NCBI RefSeq assembly: GCF_001421485.1
Contig: NZ_LMKK01000001.1
Span: forward strand, 67,717 to 131,716
Source: Agreia sp. Leaf210
Lineage (GTDB): Bacteria; Actinomycetota; Actinomycetes; Actinomycetales; Microbacteriaceae
Length of the DNA stretch: 64,000 nt
Reading direction: 5' to 3'
Part shown: positions 8,991-17,039 of the stretch, one piece after another
Layout: each line of letters opens with the position of its first letter
Position numbering within the stretch: the first letter of the stretch is position 1
Translations under genes and position numbers: made by a program
The notes under the pieces: generated by a model
Seen by the model: the letters and a program-made list of their open reading frames with translations, nothing else
Told to the model about the DNA's origin: nothing
Databases searched by the model: none

Positions 8991-10636
8991 CAGGCGGCCA
9001 TCGCAGCCGGCTCGAGCGCGAGGATGCTGTCGGCGGCACGGGCGACAGCCTCGCGGTGCGTCACGACGACGAGCGTGAGCGTCGTGCTCTCTCTGAGGGC
9101 GCGAAGCCCCTCGACAAGTCTCGCTTCAGACAGTTCGTCGAGGGCCGAGCTCGGCTCGTCGAGCACCAGAACAGATGAATGCCGCTCGAGCGCGCGATAG
9201 ACCGCGCGAGCGATCGACACCCGCTGCGCCTGCCCGCCCGACAGGCCCGCCCCGGCGACCCCGAGCATCCGGTCGAGGTCTATCTCGTCTGCCGCGGCGA
9301 CGGCGAGCGCTCGCGCGGCCAGCGCGCGATCGGGCGAGCGGCTTCCGAGGGTCACGTTTTCGAAGACCGAGCCCGCGAGCAGTCCGGAACGCTGCCCGCA
9401 CCACGAGATCCAGTCGAGACCGGTCGCGCCGACCTCGATCTCGCGCCCGCCGAGGGCGACAACGCCCGTGTGCCCGACGAAGCCGAGGAGCGCGGCGACG
9501 AGCGTGGACTTGCCGACCCCGGACGGGCCGGTGATGGCGGTGAAGCTGCCCTCGGGGAACTCCGCGTCGAGGGGCCCGATCACGGGCCGGTCGCCGTATG
9601 CCGCACCGAAGCCCGTCAAGACGAGCGCGCCTGCCGATGGGCGATCAGGCGTGGCATCGACAGCCGTCGCGGACGCGGCGGACGACTCCGCGTCGAGGAT
9701 CTCGAAGACGTCGTCGGCCGCGGCGACACCGTCTGCCGCGGCATGGAACTGCGTTCCCACCTGGCGCAGCGGCAGGAAGGCCTCGGGCGCGAGAAGCAGC
9801 ACGAAGAGCCCGACGGAGAGGCCCAGCGAACCGTCTATCAGGCGCAGCCCGACCGAGACGGCGACCACGGCGACCGCGAGACTCGACACGAGTTCGAGAA
9901 CGAAGCCGCTGAGGAACGAGACCCGCAGCACCTTCATCGTCTGCACGCGGTACTGCTCGGTGACACTGCGGATGCGCTCGGCCTGGCGTGCCGCGCGTCC
10001 GAACAGCGTCAGCGTGGCGAGACCCCCGACGACGTCGAGGAAGCCGGTGGAGAGGCTGTTGAGCAGACGCCACTGCTTCTTCTGCACGGTCTGCGTGGCC
10101 CACCCGATGAGGACCATGAAGACGGGGATGATCGGGAGTGTCAGCACCACGCCCAGGGCGCTCGGCCAGTCCTGGAGAAAGATCACGAGAACGACGACCG
10201 GCGTGGCGATGGCGGTGAGGATGAGCTGCGGAAGATAGCGGGAGAAATAGGTGTCGAGGGCATCGAGACCGGGACCGGTGACGGTGGCCACCGACGTCGC
10301 GTTCCGCTCGGCCATCCACCCCGGGCCCAGCCGGGTGACGGCAGAGAGCACGCGGGAGCGCAGCTGGCTCTTGACCCGGGCGGCGCCTCGGGTGCTCGTG
10401 ACCTCGGCGATCCAGAGCAGCAGGGCGCGCGCCGCCACGACGCCGGCGAGTGCCGCGATCAGCGGAGCCAATTCGTGAAGGCCCTGTCCGTCGATCGCTC
10501 GCACGATGACCTGGCTGAGAAACCAGGCGAACCCCACGATGCAGGCGGTCTGGGCCAGCCCGATCAGCGCACCCGCCGCCAGGAATGCCCGGGCTGCTCT
10601 GGCATAGCCGAGCAGCCGGGGATCGAGAGGTTTCAC
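8990..10636 (-). CDS. cydD: Heterodimeric ABC exporter subunit CydD
   Basis: CydD is the partner of CydC in thiol export for cytochrome bd maturation; 548 residues with N-terminal transmembrane helices (LGYARAARAFLAAGALIGLAQ is the first). The nucleotide-binding domain has Walker A GPSGVGKST near residue 370, LSGGQAQRVSIARAV and VLVLDEPSSALD. The start used is GTG 10636, 4 nt after the cydB stop. An in-frame extension further upstream would run into cydB. It is third in the cydABDC operon. Confidence 0.95.
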   Translation of the reverse strand: MKPLDPRLLGYARAARAFLAAGALIGLAQTACIVGFAWFLSQVIVRAIDGQGLHELAPLIAALAGVVAARALLLWIAEVTSTRGAARVKSQLRSRVLSAVTRLGPGWMAERNATSVATVTGPGLDALDTYFSRYLPQLILTAIATPVVVLVIFLQDWPSALGVVLTLPIIPVFMVLIGWATQTVQKKQWRLLNSLSTGFLDVVGGLATLTLFGRAARQAERIRSVTEQYRVQTMKVLRVSFLSGFVLELVSSLAVAVVAVSVGLRLIDGSLGLSVGLFVLLLAPEAFLPLRQVGTQFHAAADGVAAADDVFEILDAESSAASATAVDATPDRPSAGALVLTGFGAAYGDRPVIGPLDAEFPEGSFTAITGPSGVGKSTLVAALLGFVGHTGVVALGGREIEVGATGLDWISWCGQRSGLLAGSVFENVTLGSRSPDRALAARALAVAAADEIDLDRMLGVAGAGLSGGQAQRVSIARAVYRALERHSSVLVLDEPSSALDELSEARLVEGLRALRESTTLTLVVVTHREAVARAADSILALEPAAMAA

Positions 10637-10640
10637 TCGT

Positions 10641-11651
10641 CTAGTGTGCCGCCTGCGCACCCTCGATGTGCGCACGGGTGATCCTCTTGCGGAACACCCA
10701 GTATGTCCAGCCCTGGTAGGCGAGGATCAGCGGGAGCGCCACGAGGGCCACCCAGGTCATGACCTGCAGCGTGTAAGCCGACGACGAGGCGTTCGCGATG
10801 GTGAGGCTGTTGGCCGGGTTGTTCGAGGCCGGCATCACATCGGGGAAGAGCGAGAGGAACAGGCTGAGTACGGCGAACGCGACGGTCGCCGCCATCGCAC
10901 CGAACGCCCACCCCTCGCGCCCCCGAGCGTTGGCGAGCACGGCGGAGATCAGAGTGACCGCAGCGACCAGAGAGAGCACGGCCGACCAGAAGGTGCCGTA
11001 CGCCAGGGTCGTCCACAGGAGGAAGGACGCGGCGACGACGATCGTGAGCAGCCCCGAGCGACCGGCCAACCGCCGGGCTCGTCGCTGCAGCTCCCCGTCG
11101 GTCTTCAACGAGACGAACAGCGTGCCGTGCGTGAAGAAGAGCAGCAGCGTGGTGAGCCCGGCGAGGAGCGCGTAGGGGTTCAGGAGGTCGAAGAACGACC
11201 CGGTGTAGTTGAAACCCGAATCGAGCGGAACACCGCGGACGATGTTGCCGAACGCGACGCCCCACAGGAAAGCGGGGACGGCAGAACCGATCACGATCAT
11301 GGCGTCGAATCGGCGCTTCCAGGCGGCCTCCGGCCGCTGGTGGCGATACTCGAACGAGACACCGCGCAGAATGAGCGACAAGAGGATCAGGAGCAGCGCC
11401 AGATAGAAGCCCGAGAACAGGGTCGCGTACCACTCGGGGAACGCCGCGAACAGCGAGGCGCCGGCGACGATCAGCCAGGTCTCGTTCAGATCCCAGATCG
11501 GGCCGATCGTGTTGATGATGACCCGGCGGTCGGTGTCGTCTTTTCCGAGGAACGGAATCGACATTCCGACGCCGAAGTCGAAGCCGTCGAGAACGAAGTA
11601 TCCGATGAAGAGGAATGTGATGATTCCGAACCAGAGGATAGTGAGGTCCAT
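10641..11651 (-). CDS. cydB: Cytochrome bd ubiquinol/menaquinol oxidase subunit II
   Basis: CydB is the second membrane subunit of the high-affinity bd-type terminal oxidase, which reduces oxygen at low tension without pumping protons. The 336 residues contain about eight to nine helices. The N-terminus MDLTILWFGIITFLFIGYFVLDGFDFGVG is the family signature, followed by GPIWDLNETWLIVAGASLFAAFPEWYATLFSGFY. The ATG at 11651 lies 2 nt after the cydA stop. Quinone is expected to be menaquinone in this group. Confidence 0.97.
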   Translation of the reverse strand: MDLTILWFGIITFLFIGYFVLDGFDFGVGMSIPFLGKDDTDRRVIINTIGPIWDLNETWLIVAGASLFAAFPEWYATLFSGFYLALLLILLSLILRGVSFEYRHQRPEAAWKRRFDAMIVIGSAVPAFLWGVAFGNIVRGVPLDSGFNYTGSFFDLLNPYALLAGLTTLLLFFTHGTLFVSLKTDGELQRRARRLAGRSGLLTIVVAASFLLWTTLAYGTFWSAVLSLVAAVTLISAVLANARGREGWAFGAMAATVAFAVLSLFLSLFPDVMPASNNPANSLTIANASSSAYTLQVMTWVALVALPLILAYQGWTYWVFRKRITRAHIEGAQAAH

Positions 11652-11653
11652 GA

Positions 11654-13090
11654 TCAGTACACCGTCGTTTCCTGGCGTCGCACGCCTGTCTCGGGATGGG
11701 GTTCGGGCAGGTCGTCCGGGCCCTTCTGGGCAGCCTTCTTGATGAGCTTGAACTCGACGACGGCGAGCGAGCCGTAGATGAGGGTGAAGGCGATCAGAGA
11801 GATCAGCACCTCGAGGCCGGTGACGTTCGGGGAGACGCCGTCAGCCGTCTTGAGCAGGCCGAACACGAGCCACGGCTGCCGGCCCATCTCGGTGAAGACC
11901 CAGCCCATGATCATGGCGCCGAGCGAGAGCGGGAAGCTCCAGATCGCGGCCTTCCAGATCCAACGGCCCCAGCGACCCGCGAACAGGCGGGCGCCGAGGG
12001 CGCTCTTCTTTCGGGTCAGCACGAGACCGACGAACGCGGTGAACACGTGCAGAACGCCGAGAGCGATCATCCACCGGAACGCCCAATAGGTGACCCAGAT
12101 GGTGGGCGTGTAGTCGCCGGGACCGTAGAGCTGAACGTACTGAGCCTGAAGATCGTTGATGCCTTCGACGGTGCCGTCGAAGGTGTGCGTCGAGAGGAAC
12201 GAGAGCAGGTACGGGATGCGGATCGAGAACAACTCGCTCGAGCCGTCGGGCGTGCCGAGGGTGAAGATGCTGAACGAGGCGTCGGCTCCCGTCGATGTCG
12301 TGTACATCGCCTCCGCAGCCGCCATCTTCATGGGTTGCGTCTGCACCATGGCGAGGCCGAGCGAGTCGCCGGTCAAGACGGTGAGAGCACCCGCGATCAT
12401 CATCATCCACAGGCCGAACTTGAGCGCCGGGCGCATGGTGTCGAGGTGCTGATTGCGCGAGAGGTGCCAGGCGGCGACGGTGATGATGAGACCGGCGGCG
12501 ACCATGAAGCAGGCGAAGATCGTGTGGGGGAACGCCGCGAGCGCCACCTTGTTCGTGAGGAGTGCCCAGATGTCGGTGAGTTCGGCACGCCCCTTCGCCT
12601 CGTTGATGTCGTAGCCCACCGGGTTCTGCATGAATGCGTTGGCGGCGATGATGAAGTAGGCCGAGAGGATGCTGCCGACCGCGGTCGCCCAGATGGTGGC
12701 CAGGTGCAGGCCGCGGGGCAGCTTGTCCCAGCCGAAGATCCAGAGCCCGATGAATGTCGCCTCGAAGAAGAACGCGAGCAGGCCTTCCATGGCGAGCGGC
12801 GCTCCGAACACGTCGCCCACGAACCGCGAGTAGTCGGACCAGTTCATTCCGAACTGGAACTCCTGCACGATTCCCGTGACGACGCCCATCGCGAAGTTGA
12901 TGAGGAAGAGCTTTCCGAAGAACTTCGTGAGTTGCAGATACTTCTCTTTGTCTGTGCGCACCCACGCGGTCTGGAACAGAGCGACAGTGAGCGCCATGCC
13001 GATCGTGATGGGTACGAAGAGAAAGTGGTAGACGGTGGTGAGGCCGAACTGCCAACGCGACAGGAGCAGTGGATCGAGCCACTCGTTCAT
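11654..13090 (-). CDS. cydA: Cytochrome bd ubiquinol/menaquinol oxidase subunit I
   Basis: CydA carries the haems and the quinol site of cytochrome bd. In the 478-residue protein I see the haem-ligand histidine in TTVYHFLFVP (His22), the second in FPHTIFACFMVAAG, and the glutamate-rich helix PLAMEGLLAFFFEATF. The GWVFTEMGRQPW block follows the quinone loop; the canonical form is GWIVTEVGRQPW. The length corresponds to the short Q-loop class common in Gram-positives. The ATG at 13090 follows AAGGGGA. Two operator-like repeats lie upstream, shared with the divergent blaI-like regulator, so control by that regulator is likely. Confidence 0.97.
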   Translation of the reverse strand: MNEWLDPLLLSRWQFGLTTVYHFLFVPITIGMALTVALFQTAWVRTDKEKYLQLTKFFGKLFLINFAMGVVTGIVQEFQFGMNWSDYSRFVGDVFGAPLAMEGLLAFFFEATFIGLWIFGWDKLPRGLHLATIWATAVGSILSAYFIIAANAFMQNPVGYDINEAKGRAELTDIWALLTNKVALAAFPHTIFACFMVAAGLIITVAAWHLSRNQHLDTMRPALKFGLWMMMIAGALTVLTGDSLGLAMVQTQPMKMAAAEAMYTTSTGADASFSIFTLGTPDGSSELFSIRIPYLLSFLSTHTFDGTVEGINDLQAQYVQLYGPGDYTPTIWVTYWAFRWMIALGVLHVFTAFVGLVLTRKKSALGARLFAGRWGRWIWKAAIWSFPLSLGAMIMGWVFTEMGRQPWLVFGLLKTADGVSPNVTGLEVLISLIAFTLIYGSLAVVEFKLIKKAAQKGPDDLPEPHPETGVRRQETTVY

Positions 13091-13115
13091 GGAGAGTTCC
13101 CCTTCGGAAGTAGAC

Positions 13116-13156
13116 TTCTACACAACGTAGAAATCCTTCTTCTACAGAGCGTAGAA
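13116..13156. promoter_or_regulatory. Twin BlaI-type operators between cydA and the BlaI/M56 genes
   Basis: Two 17-bp inverted repeats with the same arms, TTCTAC-N5-GTAGAA, lie at 13116-13132 and 13140-13156, centres 24 bp apart. A further GTAG half-site is at 13110-13113. The repeats contain TACGTT (13129-13124) and TACGCT (13153-13148) on the minus strand, possible cydA -10 boxes. The second repeat reaches the expected -35 zone of the regulator promoter, whose -10 TAGTCT is at 13175-13180. Confidence 0.65.
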
Positions 13157-13186
13157 CATATCGAAACGAAAAGGTAGTCTTGTCGC

Positions 13187-13567
13187 ATGATCACTCTCGG
13201 CGTACTCGAGCGTTCGGTGATGAACGCCCTGTGGGAGTCCCCCGACGGCCTCTCCGCCCCCGAACTCGGCGAACGGCTGGTGGCAGCCGAGGCTCCCGCC
13301 AAGCGTCGCGAACTCGCGACGACCACTCTGCTCACCGTGCTCTCGCGCCTCGAGAGCAAGGGCTTCGTCTCGCGCAGCCGCGCCACCAGGCCGCACCGCT
13401 ATCACGCGGTCAACTCGCGGTCTGAGCACACGGCCGAGCTCATGCACGAGGTTCTGCAGCTCGCGCCCGATCGAGACGACGCTCTCGCCCGTTTCGTCGG
13501 TGGGGTCTCACCGACCGAAGCCGAAACGCTTCGCCGCCTCCTCGCATCCCGCGGCACCGGTAACTGA
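13187..13567 (+). CDS. BlaI/MecI/CopY family transcriptional repressor
   Basis: The 126-residue protein has the penicillinase-repressor winged helix: LGVLERSVMNALWESPDGLSAPELGERL, then TTLLTVLSRLESKGFVSRSRATRPHRYHAVNSRSEH. Family members dimerise on inverted repeats and are inactivated by proteolysis triggered by a BlaR-type metalloprotease. Here the M56 protease gene follows after 2 nt. The divergent neighbour is cydABDC, not a beta-lactamase. The regulator therefore most likely controls cytochrome bd and itself through the two repeats upstream. The ATG at 13187 is 6 nt after a TAGTCT -10 box, predicting a leaderless mRNA. Confidence 0.93.
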   Translation: MITLGVLERSVMNALWESPDGLSAPELGERLVAAEAPAKRRELATTTLLTVLSRLESKGFVSRSRATRPHRYHAVNSRSEHTAELMHEVLQLAPDRDDALARFVGGVSPTEAETLRRLLASRGTGN

Positions 13568-13569
13568 CG

Positions 13570-14514
13570 GTGACCGGAGCCTGGATCGGGCTCGCGGTTC
13601 TCGCCCTCGCTCTGGCGTGGCCCGTTCCCATCGCCCTGTCGAAAGCGGCGTGGCCCGCCCGCGCCCCGGGCACCGCGTTGGCGCTGTGGCAGGCGGTTGC
13701 CCTCTCCGGTGGTCTCTCGATGATCGGGGCGCTGTTGGCGTTCGGCCTGACGCCGTTCGAGAACGACCTGGGGGTCGCATCGACACTCCTCTCCGGCCAC
13801 ATCCTCGACGGCCCCGTGCCCGCTCAGGCCGGCGCCTTGCAGATCGTCTCGCTGGCCGGCGCCGTGGTGCTCGGGGTTCACCTGGTGCTGAGTCTCGCGA
13901 CCACGGCGGCCAACACCGCCCGCGAGCGCCATCGGCATCGAGCACTGATCGAACTCCTCAGCTCACCGCTTCAGGGCAGCCCCGGAACGCGCATGCTGGA
14001 TTTCCCTGCACCCGTCGCGTACTGCCTTCCCGGCGTGCGCTCGATCACGGTGCTCACCGAGGGCCTGGTTCGGGTTCTGGATGCCGCGCAGCTCCGAGCC
14101 GTGTTGGCCCACGAGCGGGCGCACCTCCGCCAGTATCACCATCTCGTGCTGCTCGCCTTCAAGGCGTGGAACATCGCGCTCCCGTGGTTTCCCATCGCGA
14201 ACCGCGCCGAGAAGGCCGTCGCCCTCCTCGTCGAGATGCTGGCGGACGACGACGCTCGTCGCGAGGTGGACGACGCCTCGCTCGCCACGGCGATCGCCAT
14301 CGTCGGCTCCCCCTGGCGAGACGGCGACCCCGCGTCCGCACCTCTCCCGTCAGACGAGATCGTGCCCGAGGCCGATCCCGAGACACTCGGGGCGCGGGTA
14401 TCGCGTCTGATCTCCCCACCCGACTCTCTCTCCCGGGCAGCTCGCGCCCTCGTGCTCGCGACCGGGGTCGTCCTCGTCGCCGTGCCCGTCGCCGTGCTCG
14501 TCGCCCTGCTGTGA
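13570..14514 (+). CDS. M56 family (BlaR1-like) membrane metallopeptidase
   Basis: A 314-residue integral membrane zinc protease. The active-site motif HERAH is at residue 181 (VLAHERAHLRQYHHLVLLAFKAW). Three hydrophobic helices precede it and one closes the protein (ALVLATGVVLVAVPVAVLVALL). It lacks the long extracellular penicillin-binding sensor domain of classical BlaR1, so its signal is unknown. Its GTG start is 2 nt after the blaI-like stop, so the two are translated together. By family precedent it should cleave or trigger cleavage of the repressor. A redox or cell-envelope signal is inference. Confidence 0.9.
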   Translation: MTGAWIGLAVLALALAWPVPIALSKAAWPARAPGTALALWQAVALSGGLSMIGALLAFGLTPFENDLGVASTLLSGHILDGPVPAQAGALQIVSLAGAVVLGVHLVLSLATTAANTARERHRHRALIELLSSPLQGSPGTRMLDFPAPVAYCLPGVRSITVLTEGLVRVLDAAQLRAVLAHERAHLRQYHHLVLLAFKAWNIALPWFPIANRAEKAVALLVEMLADDDARREVDDASLATAIAIVGSPWRDGDPASAPLPSDEIVPEADPETLGARVSRLISPPDSLSRAARALVLATGVVLVAVPVAVLVALL

Positions 14515-14551
14515 TCGGGCGCATCCCCAGGTCATCGACACCGACAGGTCA

Positions 14552-14566
14552 TAGGCTCGGGGCGTG
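14552..14566 (+). promoter_or_regulatory. Leaderless promoter of the DedA gene (-10 TAGGCT)
   Basis: TAGGCT (14552-14557) is followed by 6 nt and the GTG start at 14564. No Shine-Dalgarno sequence precedes the start. Confidence 0.5.
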
Positions 14567-15256
14567 AACGAGATTCTCAGTTGGATCCTGGACACGGTGT
14601 CCGGCGTCGATCCCGTGTGGCGCACCCTCATCGCGGGTGTCGCCATGCTGCTCGAGACGAGCATCCTGCTCGGTCTCATCGTTCCGGGCGACACCGTACT
14701 GCTCGTCACCGCCACCGGAGTGCAGGGCCCGGTGCAATACGTCGCGCTCGCCCTGGCCTCCATCGTCGGCGCACTCGGCGGCGAGAGCATCGGATTCATG
14801 CTCGGCCGCTACTTCGGCCCGCGGATCCGCCACTCGCGGCTCGGCCGACGAATCGGAGAGCGGCACTGGCAGCGGGCAGAGCGCTACCTCGATCGCCGCG
14901 GAGGCATCGCCGTGTTCCTCTCGCGCTTCCTCCCCGTGCTGCACTCTCTCATCCCCGTCACCGTGGGCATGAGCACGATGACCTACCGCCGATTCATCGC
15001 GTGGACCTTGCCCGCCTGCATCCTGTGGTCGTTCGCCTACGTCACCGCCGGCTCGGTCGCCGCCGGCAGCTACCGCGAGCTGGCCGACCGCCTGCATTTC
15101 GCGGGGTACATCTTCGTGGCCGCCATCGTGGTCTTCGTTATCGTTGTGATCATCGTGAAGAAAGTCATCGCGCGCGGTGAGGAGAGGCACATGAATGACG
15201 CACCAGACTCCCCCGATTCCCCTGACTCCGCCGAGCGGGGCGCACTCCCCCACTGA
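14564..15256 (+). CDS. DedA family membrane protein
   Basis: A 230-residue protein of the DedA/SNARE-associated (VTT) family, which includes undecaprenyl-phosphate and phosphatidylethanolamine flippases. Diagnostic stretches are ETSILLGLIVPGDTVLLVTATG, GALGGESIGFMLGRYFGPRIRHS, and FLSRFLPVLHSLIPVTVGMSTMTYRRFIAWT with the conserved R/P re-entrant region. A terminal helix ends in a short polar tail with a PDS triplet repeated three times. The last 62 nt overlap the start of the CPBP gene in another frame, so the repeat is dual-coding. GTG 14564 was chosen because of the -10 box just upstream. Confidence 0.92.
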   Translation: MNEILSWILDTVSGVDPVWRTLIAGVAMLLETSILLGLIVPGDTVLLVTATGVQGPVQYVALALASIVGALGGESIGFMLGRYFGPRIRHSRLGRRIGERHWQRAERYLDRRGGIAVFLSRFLPVLHSLIPVTVGMSTMTYRRFIAWTLPACILWSFAYVTAGSVAAGSYRELADRLHFAGYIFVAAIVVFVIVVIIVKKVIARGEERHMNDAPDSPDSPDSAERGALPH

Positions 15257-16043
15257 GGCGGCCGACGACTACTCGTCGATCGGATATCGTCCCGACGCGG
15301 CCATCCGCTGGGGTCTGCCTCAGTTCGCCATCGGGATCGGTCTGTTCGTCGCGATCCTCATCGTCGTCAACACCCTCGCCCTGTTCGTGCCGCGCGCGGC
15401 ACAGAGCCCGCTGCTCTTCGCGGCCGTGCTCGCGGGGTACGGCGCGCTGTTCCTGCCGGCCTTTTTTGCAGCGCGTTCGCGGGGAACCGGCTCACTCGCT
15501 CGGGACTTCGGTCTGCGCTTTCGGCCCGTCGACCTGGCCACCGGGCTCGGCGTGGGGATCGCGGCGAAGATCGTCGGCGTCATCATCGCGATTCCGTTGG
15601 TCGGGCTGACCGGCGGCGTGCCGACGAGCAATGTGCCGGTGCAGAGCGATCTCGTCTGGATCGTCCTCAATACCGTGGTCGCCACCACCCTTGTGGCTCC
15701 CCTCGTCGAGGAGCTCTTCTTTCGCGGGCTGCTGCTGCGGGCGATCAGAAACGGTGTGTTGCGCGGCCGAGCATCGCACCCGCGCACTGCTCCGCCTTCC
15801 GCGGCTCGGGCGCGCGGCGCCCTGCTGGCCAGCATTCTGATCTCGTCAGTGGCCTTCATGGCCATGCACCTGTATCAGGCGCCCGATCTGACCACACTCC
15901 TCGTGCTCGGCACCTCGACGCTCGTTCTCGGGCTGGCCAATGCCGCGCTCGCGACCCGTACGGGTCGACTGGGCCCCGGCATCGTCGCGCACATGGTGTT
16001 CAATGGCGTGGCTCTTCTGGGTTTCTTCGCCACCAGTAGATGA
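15195..16043 (+). CDS. CPBP family intramembrane glutamic endopeptidase
   Basis: The 282-residue polytopic protein is of the CAAX-protease/bacteriocin-processing (Abi, PF02517) family. Motif 1 is VEELFFRGLLLR, with the adjacent glutamates at about residues 172-173 plus the arginine. Motif 2 is the histidine-bearing FMAMHLYQAPD, and the final motif is GIVAHMVFNGVALLGF. Substrates are unknown. The ATG at 15195 is inside the dedA reading frame. It is supported by a GAGGAG Shine-Dalgarno sequence 10 nt upstream and by the absence of a better start before the first helix. Translational coupling to dedA is therefore expected. Confidence 0.88.
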   Translation: MTHQTPPIPLTPPSGAHSPTEAADDYSSIGYRPDAAIRWGLPQFAIGIGLFVAILIVVNTLALFVPRAAQSPLLFAAVLAGYGALFLPAFFAARSRGTGSLARDFGLRFRPVDLATGLGVGIAAKIVGVIIAIPLVGLTGGVPTSNVPVQSDLVWIVLNTVVATTLVAPLVEELFFRGLLLRAIRNGVLRGRASHPRTAPPSAARARGALLASILISSVAFMAMHLYQAPDLTTLLVLGTSTLVLGLANAALATRTGRLGPGIVAHMVFNGVALLGFFATSR

Positions 16044-16057
16044 CGCCCGCTCCACGA

Positions 16058-16097
16058 ACGAGCGGGCCCGTCGACCTCGGTCGACGGACCCGCTCGT
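16058..16097. terminator. Bidirectional terminator hairpin
   Basis: A 19-nt arm (16058-16076) pairs with 16079-16097 with one mismatch, around a tiny loop (effective loop CCTCGG). It sits between the convergent CPBP gene and the osmoprotectant binding-protein gene and could stop both transcripts. U-tracts are weak on both sides. Confidence 0.75.
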
Positions 16098-16110
16098 GGT
16101 GACAGAAGGC

Positions 16111-17037
16111 TTAGAAGAGCTTCTTCTCGGCGAGCCACGCCTTGGCGATGACCTCGGCCGATTTCTGGTCGTTGACGCTCTGCGAGTTCAACTCGACGAG
16201 ATCGTCTTCGGTCAGCGCACCGTTGACCTTGTTGATGATGTCCGCCGCCTTGTCGTCGACCTTCTTCGACGCGACGGGCACGACGTTGTCGGCCACGAAC
16301 AGGCCATCGGGGTCGGTCAGAGCGACAAGGTTGTTCGACTTGATGTTGGGGTCGGCCGTGTAGATGTTGCCCAACTGGATCGTGTTGTCGACGAGCGCCT
16401 TCACGGTCAGGGGTCCGCCCGAGTCCTCGATCGACTGGAAGGTCGTGTCGATTCCGTACTTCTCCTTGAGCGTCGCCGGGCCGTAGGGGCGGGTCTCGAG
16501 CTCCGCGTTGCCGCCGACGACGATCGGGGTCGTCACGTTCTTCAACGAGGCGATGTCGGTGAGCTTGTTCTCGGCCGCGTAGGCCTCGGTCACCGTGTAC
16601 GAGTTCTGGTCACTCGCCTCGGACTTGTCGAGCGCGCGCAGGCCGTCGGGCAGAGCCGCCTCGAGCTCGGAGTAGACATCGTCGCTCGTCGTCGCCTTCG
16701 TGTCGGGCTTGAGCGCCTGCAGCAGACTGCCGCTGTAGTCGGGGAACAGGTCGATCTTGCCCGCCTCGATCTCGGGAAGGTAGACCTCACGCTGACCGAT
16801 GCGGAACTGGCGGTCGACGGTGTAGTCGTTGGCCTCGAGCGCCTGGGCGTAGATCTCGGCGATGATCTCGTTCGAGTAGTAGTCCTGCGAGCCGATCACG
16901 ATGGAGTCGGTGCTGGCCGCATCAGTGGATCCGGCGTCCAGCGGATCGGATGTTGCACACCCTGCCAGTGCCACCACGGCACCGACCGCGATAACGCTTG
17001 CGACGATCCGGCCCTTCCTAATGTTTGCTGTGAACAT
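16111..17037 (-). CDS. Osmoprotectant (glycine betaine/choline-type) ABC transporter substrate-binding lipoprotein
   Basis: A 308-residue OpuCC/ProX-type (OpuAC domain) binding protein that captures quaternary amines or related solutes outside the membrane. It has a lipoprotein signal: positive N-terminus, hydrophobic core and lipobox LAGC (VVALAGCATSD). The mature part begins SIVIGSQDYYSNEIIAEIYAQALE. It contains FPDYSGSLLQAL and NIYTADPNIKSNNLVALTDPDG, typical of the family. It is last in a four-gene operon (ATPase, permease, permease, this), 2 nt after the second permease. Exact ligand is not predictable from sequence alone. Confidence 0.93.
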   Translation of the reverse strand: MFTANIRKGRIVASVIAVGAVVALAGCATSDPLDAGSTDAASTDSIVIGSQDYYSNEIIAEIYAQALEANDYTVDRQFRIGQREVYLPEIEAGKIDLFPDYSGSLLQALKPDTKATTSDDVYSELEAALPDGLRALDKSEASDQNSYTVTEAYAAENKLTDIASLKNVTTPIVVGGNAELETRPYGPATLKEKYGIDTTFQSIEDSGGPLTVKALVDNTIQLGNIYTADPNIKSNNLVALTDPDGLFVADNVVPVASKKVDDKAADIINKVNGALTEDDLVELNSQSVNDQKSAEVIAKAWLAEKKLF

Positions 17038-17039
17038 CG

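Noticed and set aside
5167-9039. A 1290-codon open frame on the minus strand covering pabB, pabC antisense and cydC
   Set aside because: Only its last 452 codons (pabB) have homology. The upstream part is Arg/Pro-rich shadow of cydC and antisense of pabC, caused by high GC.
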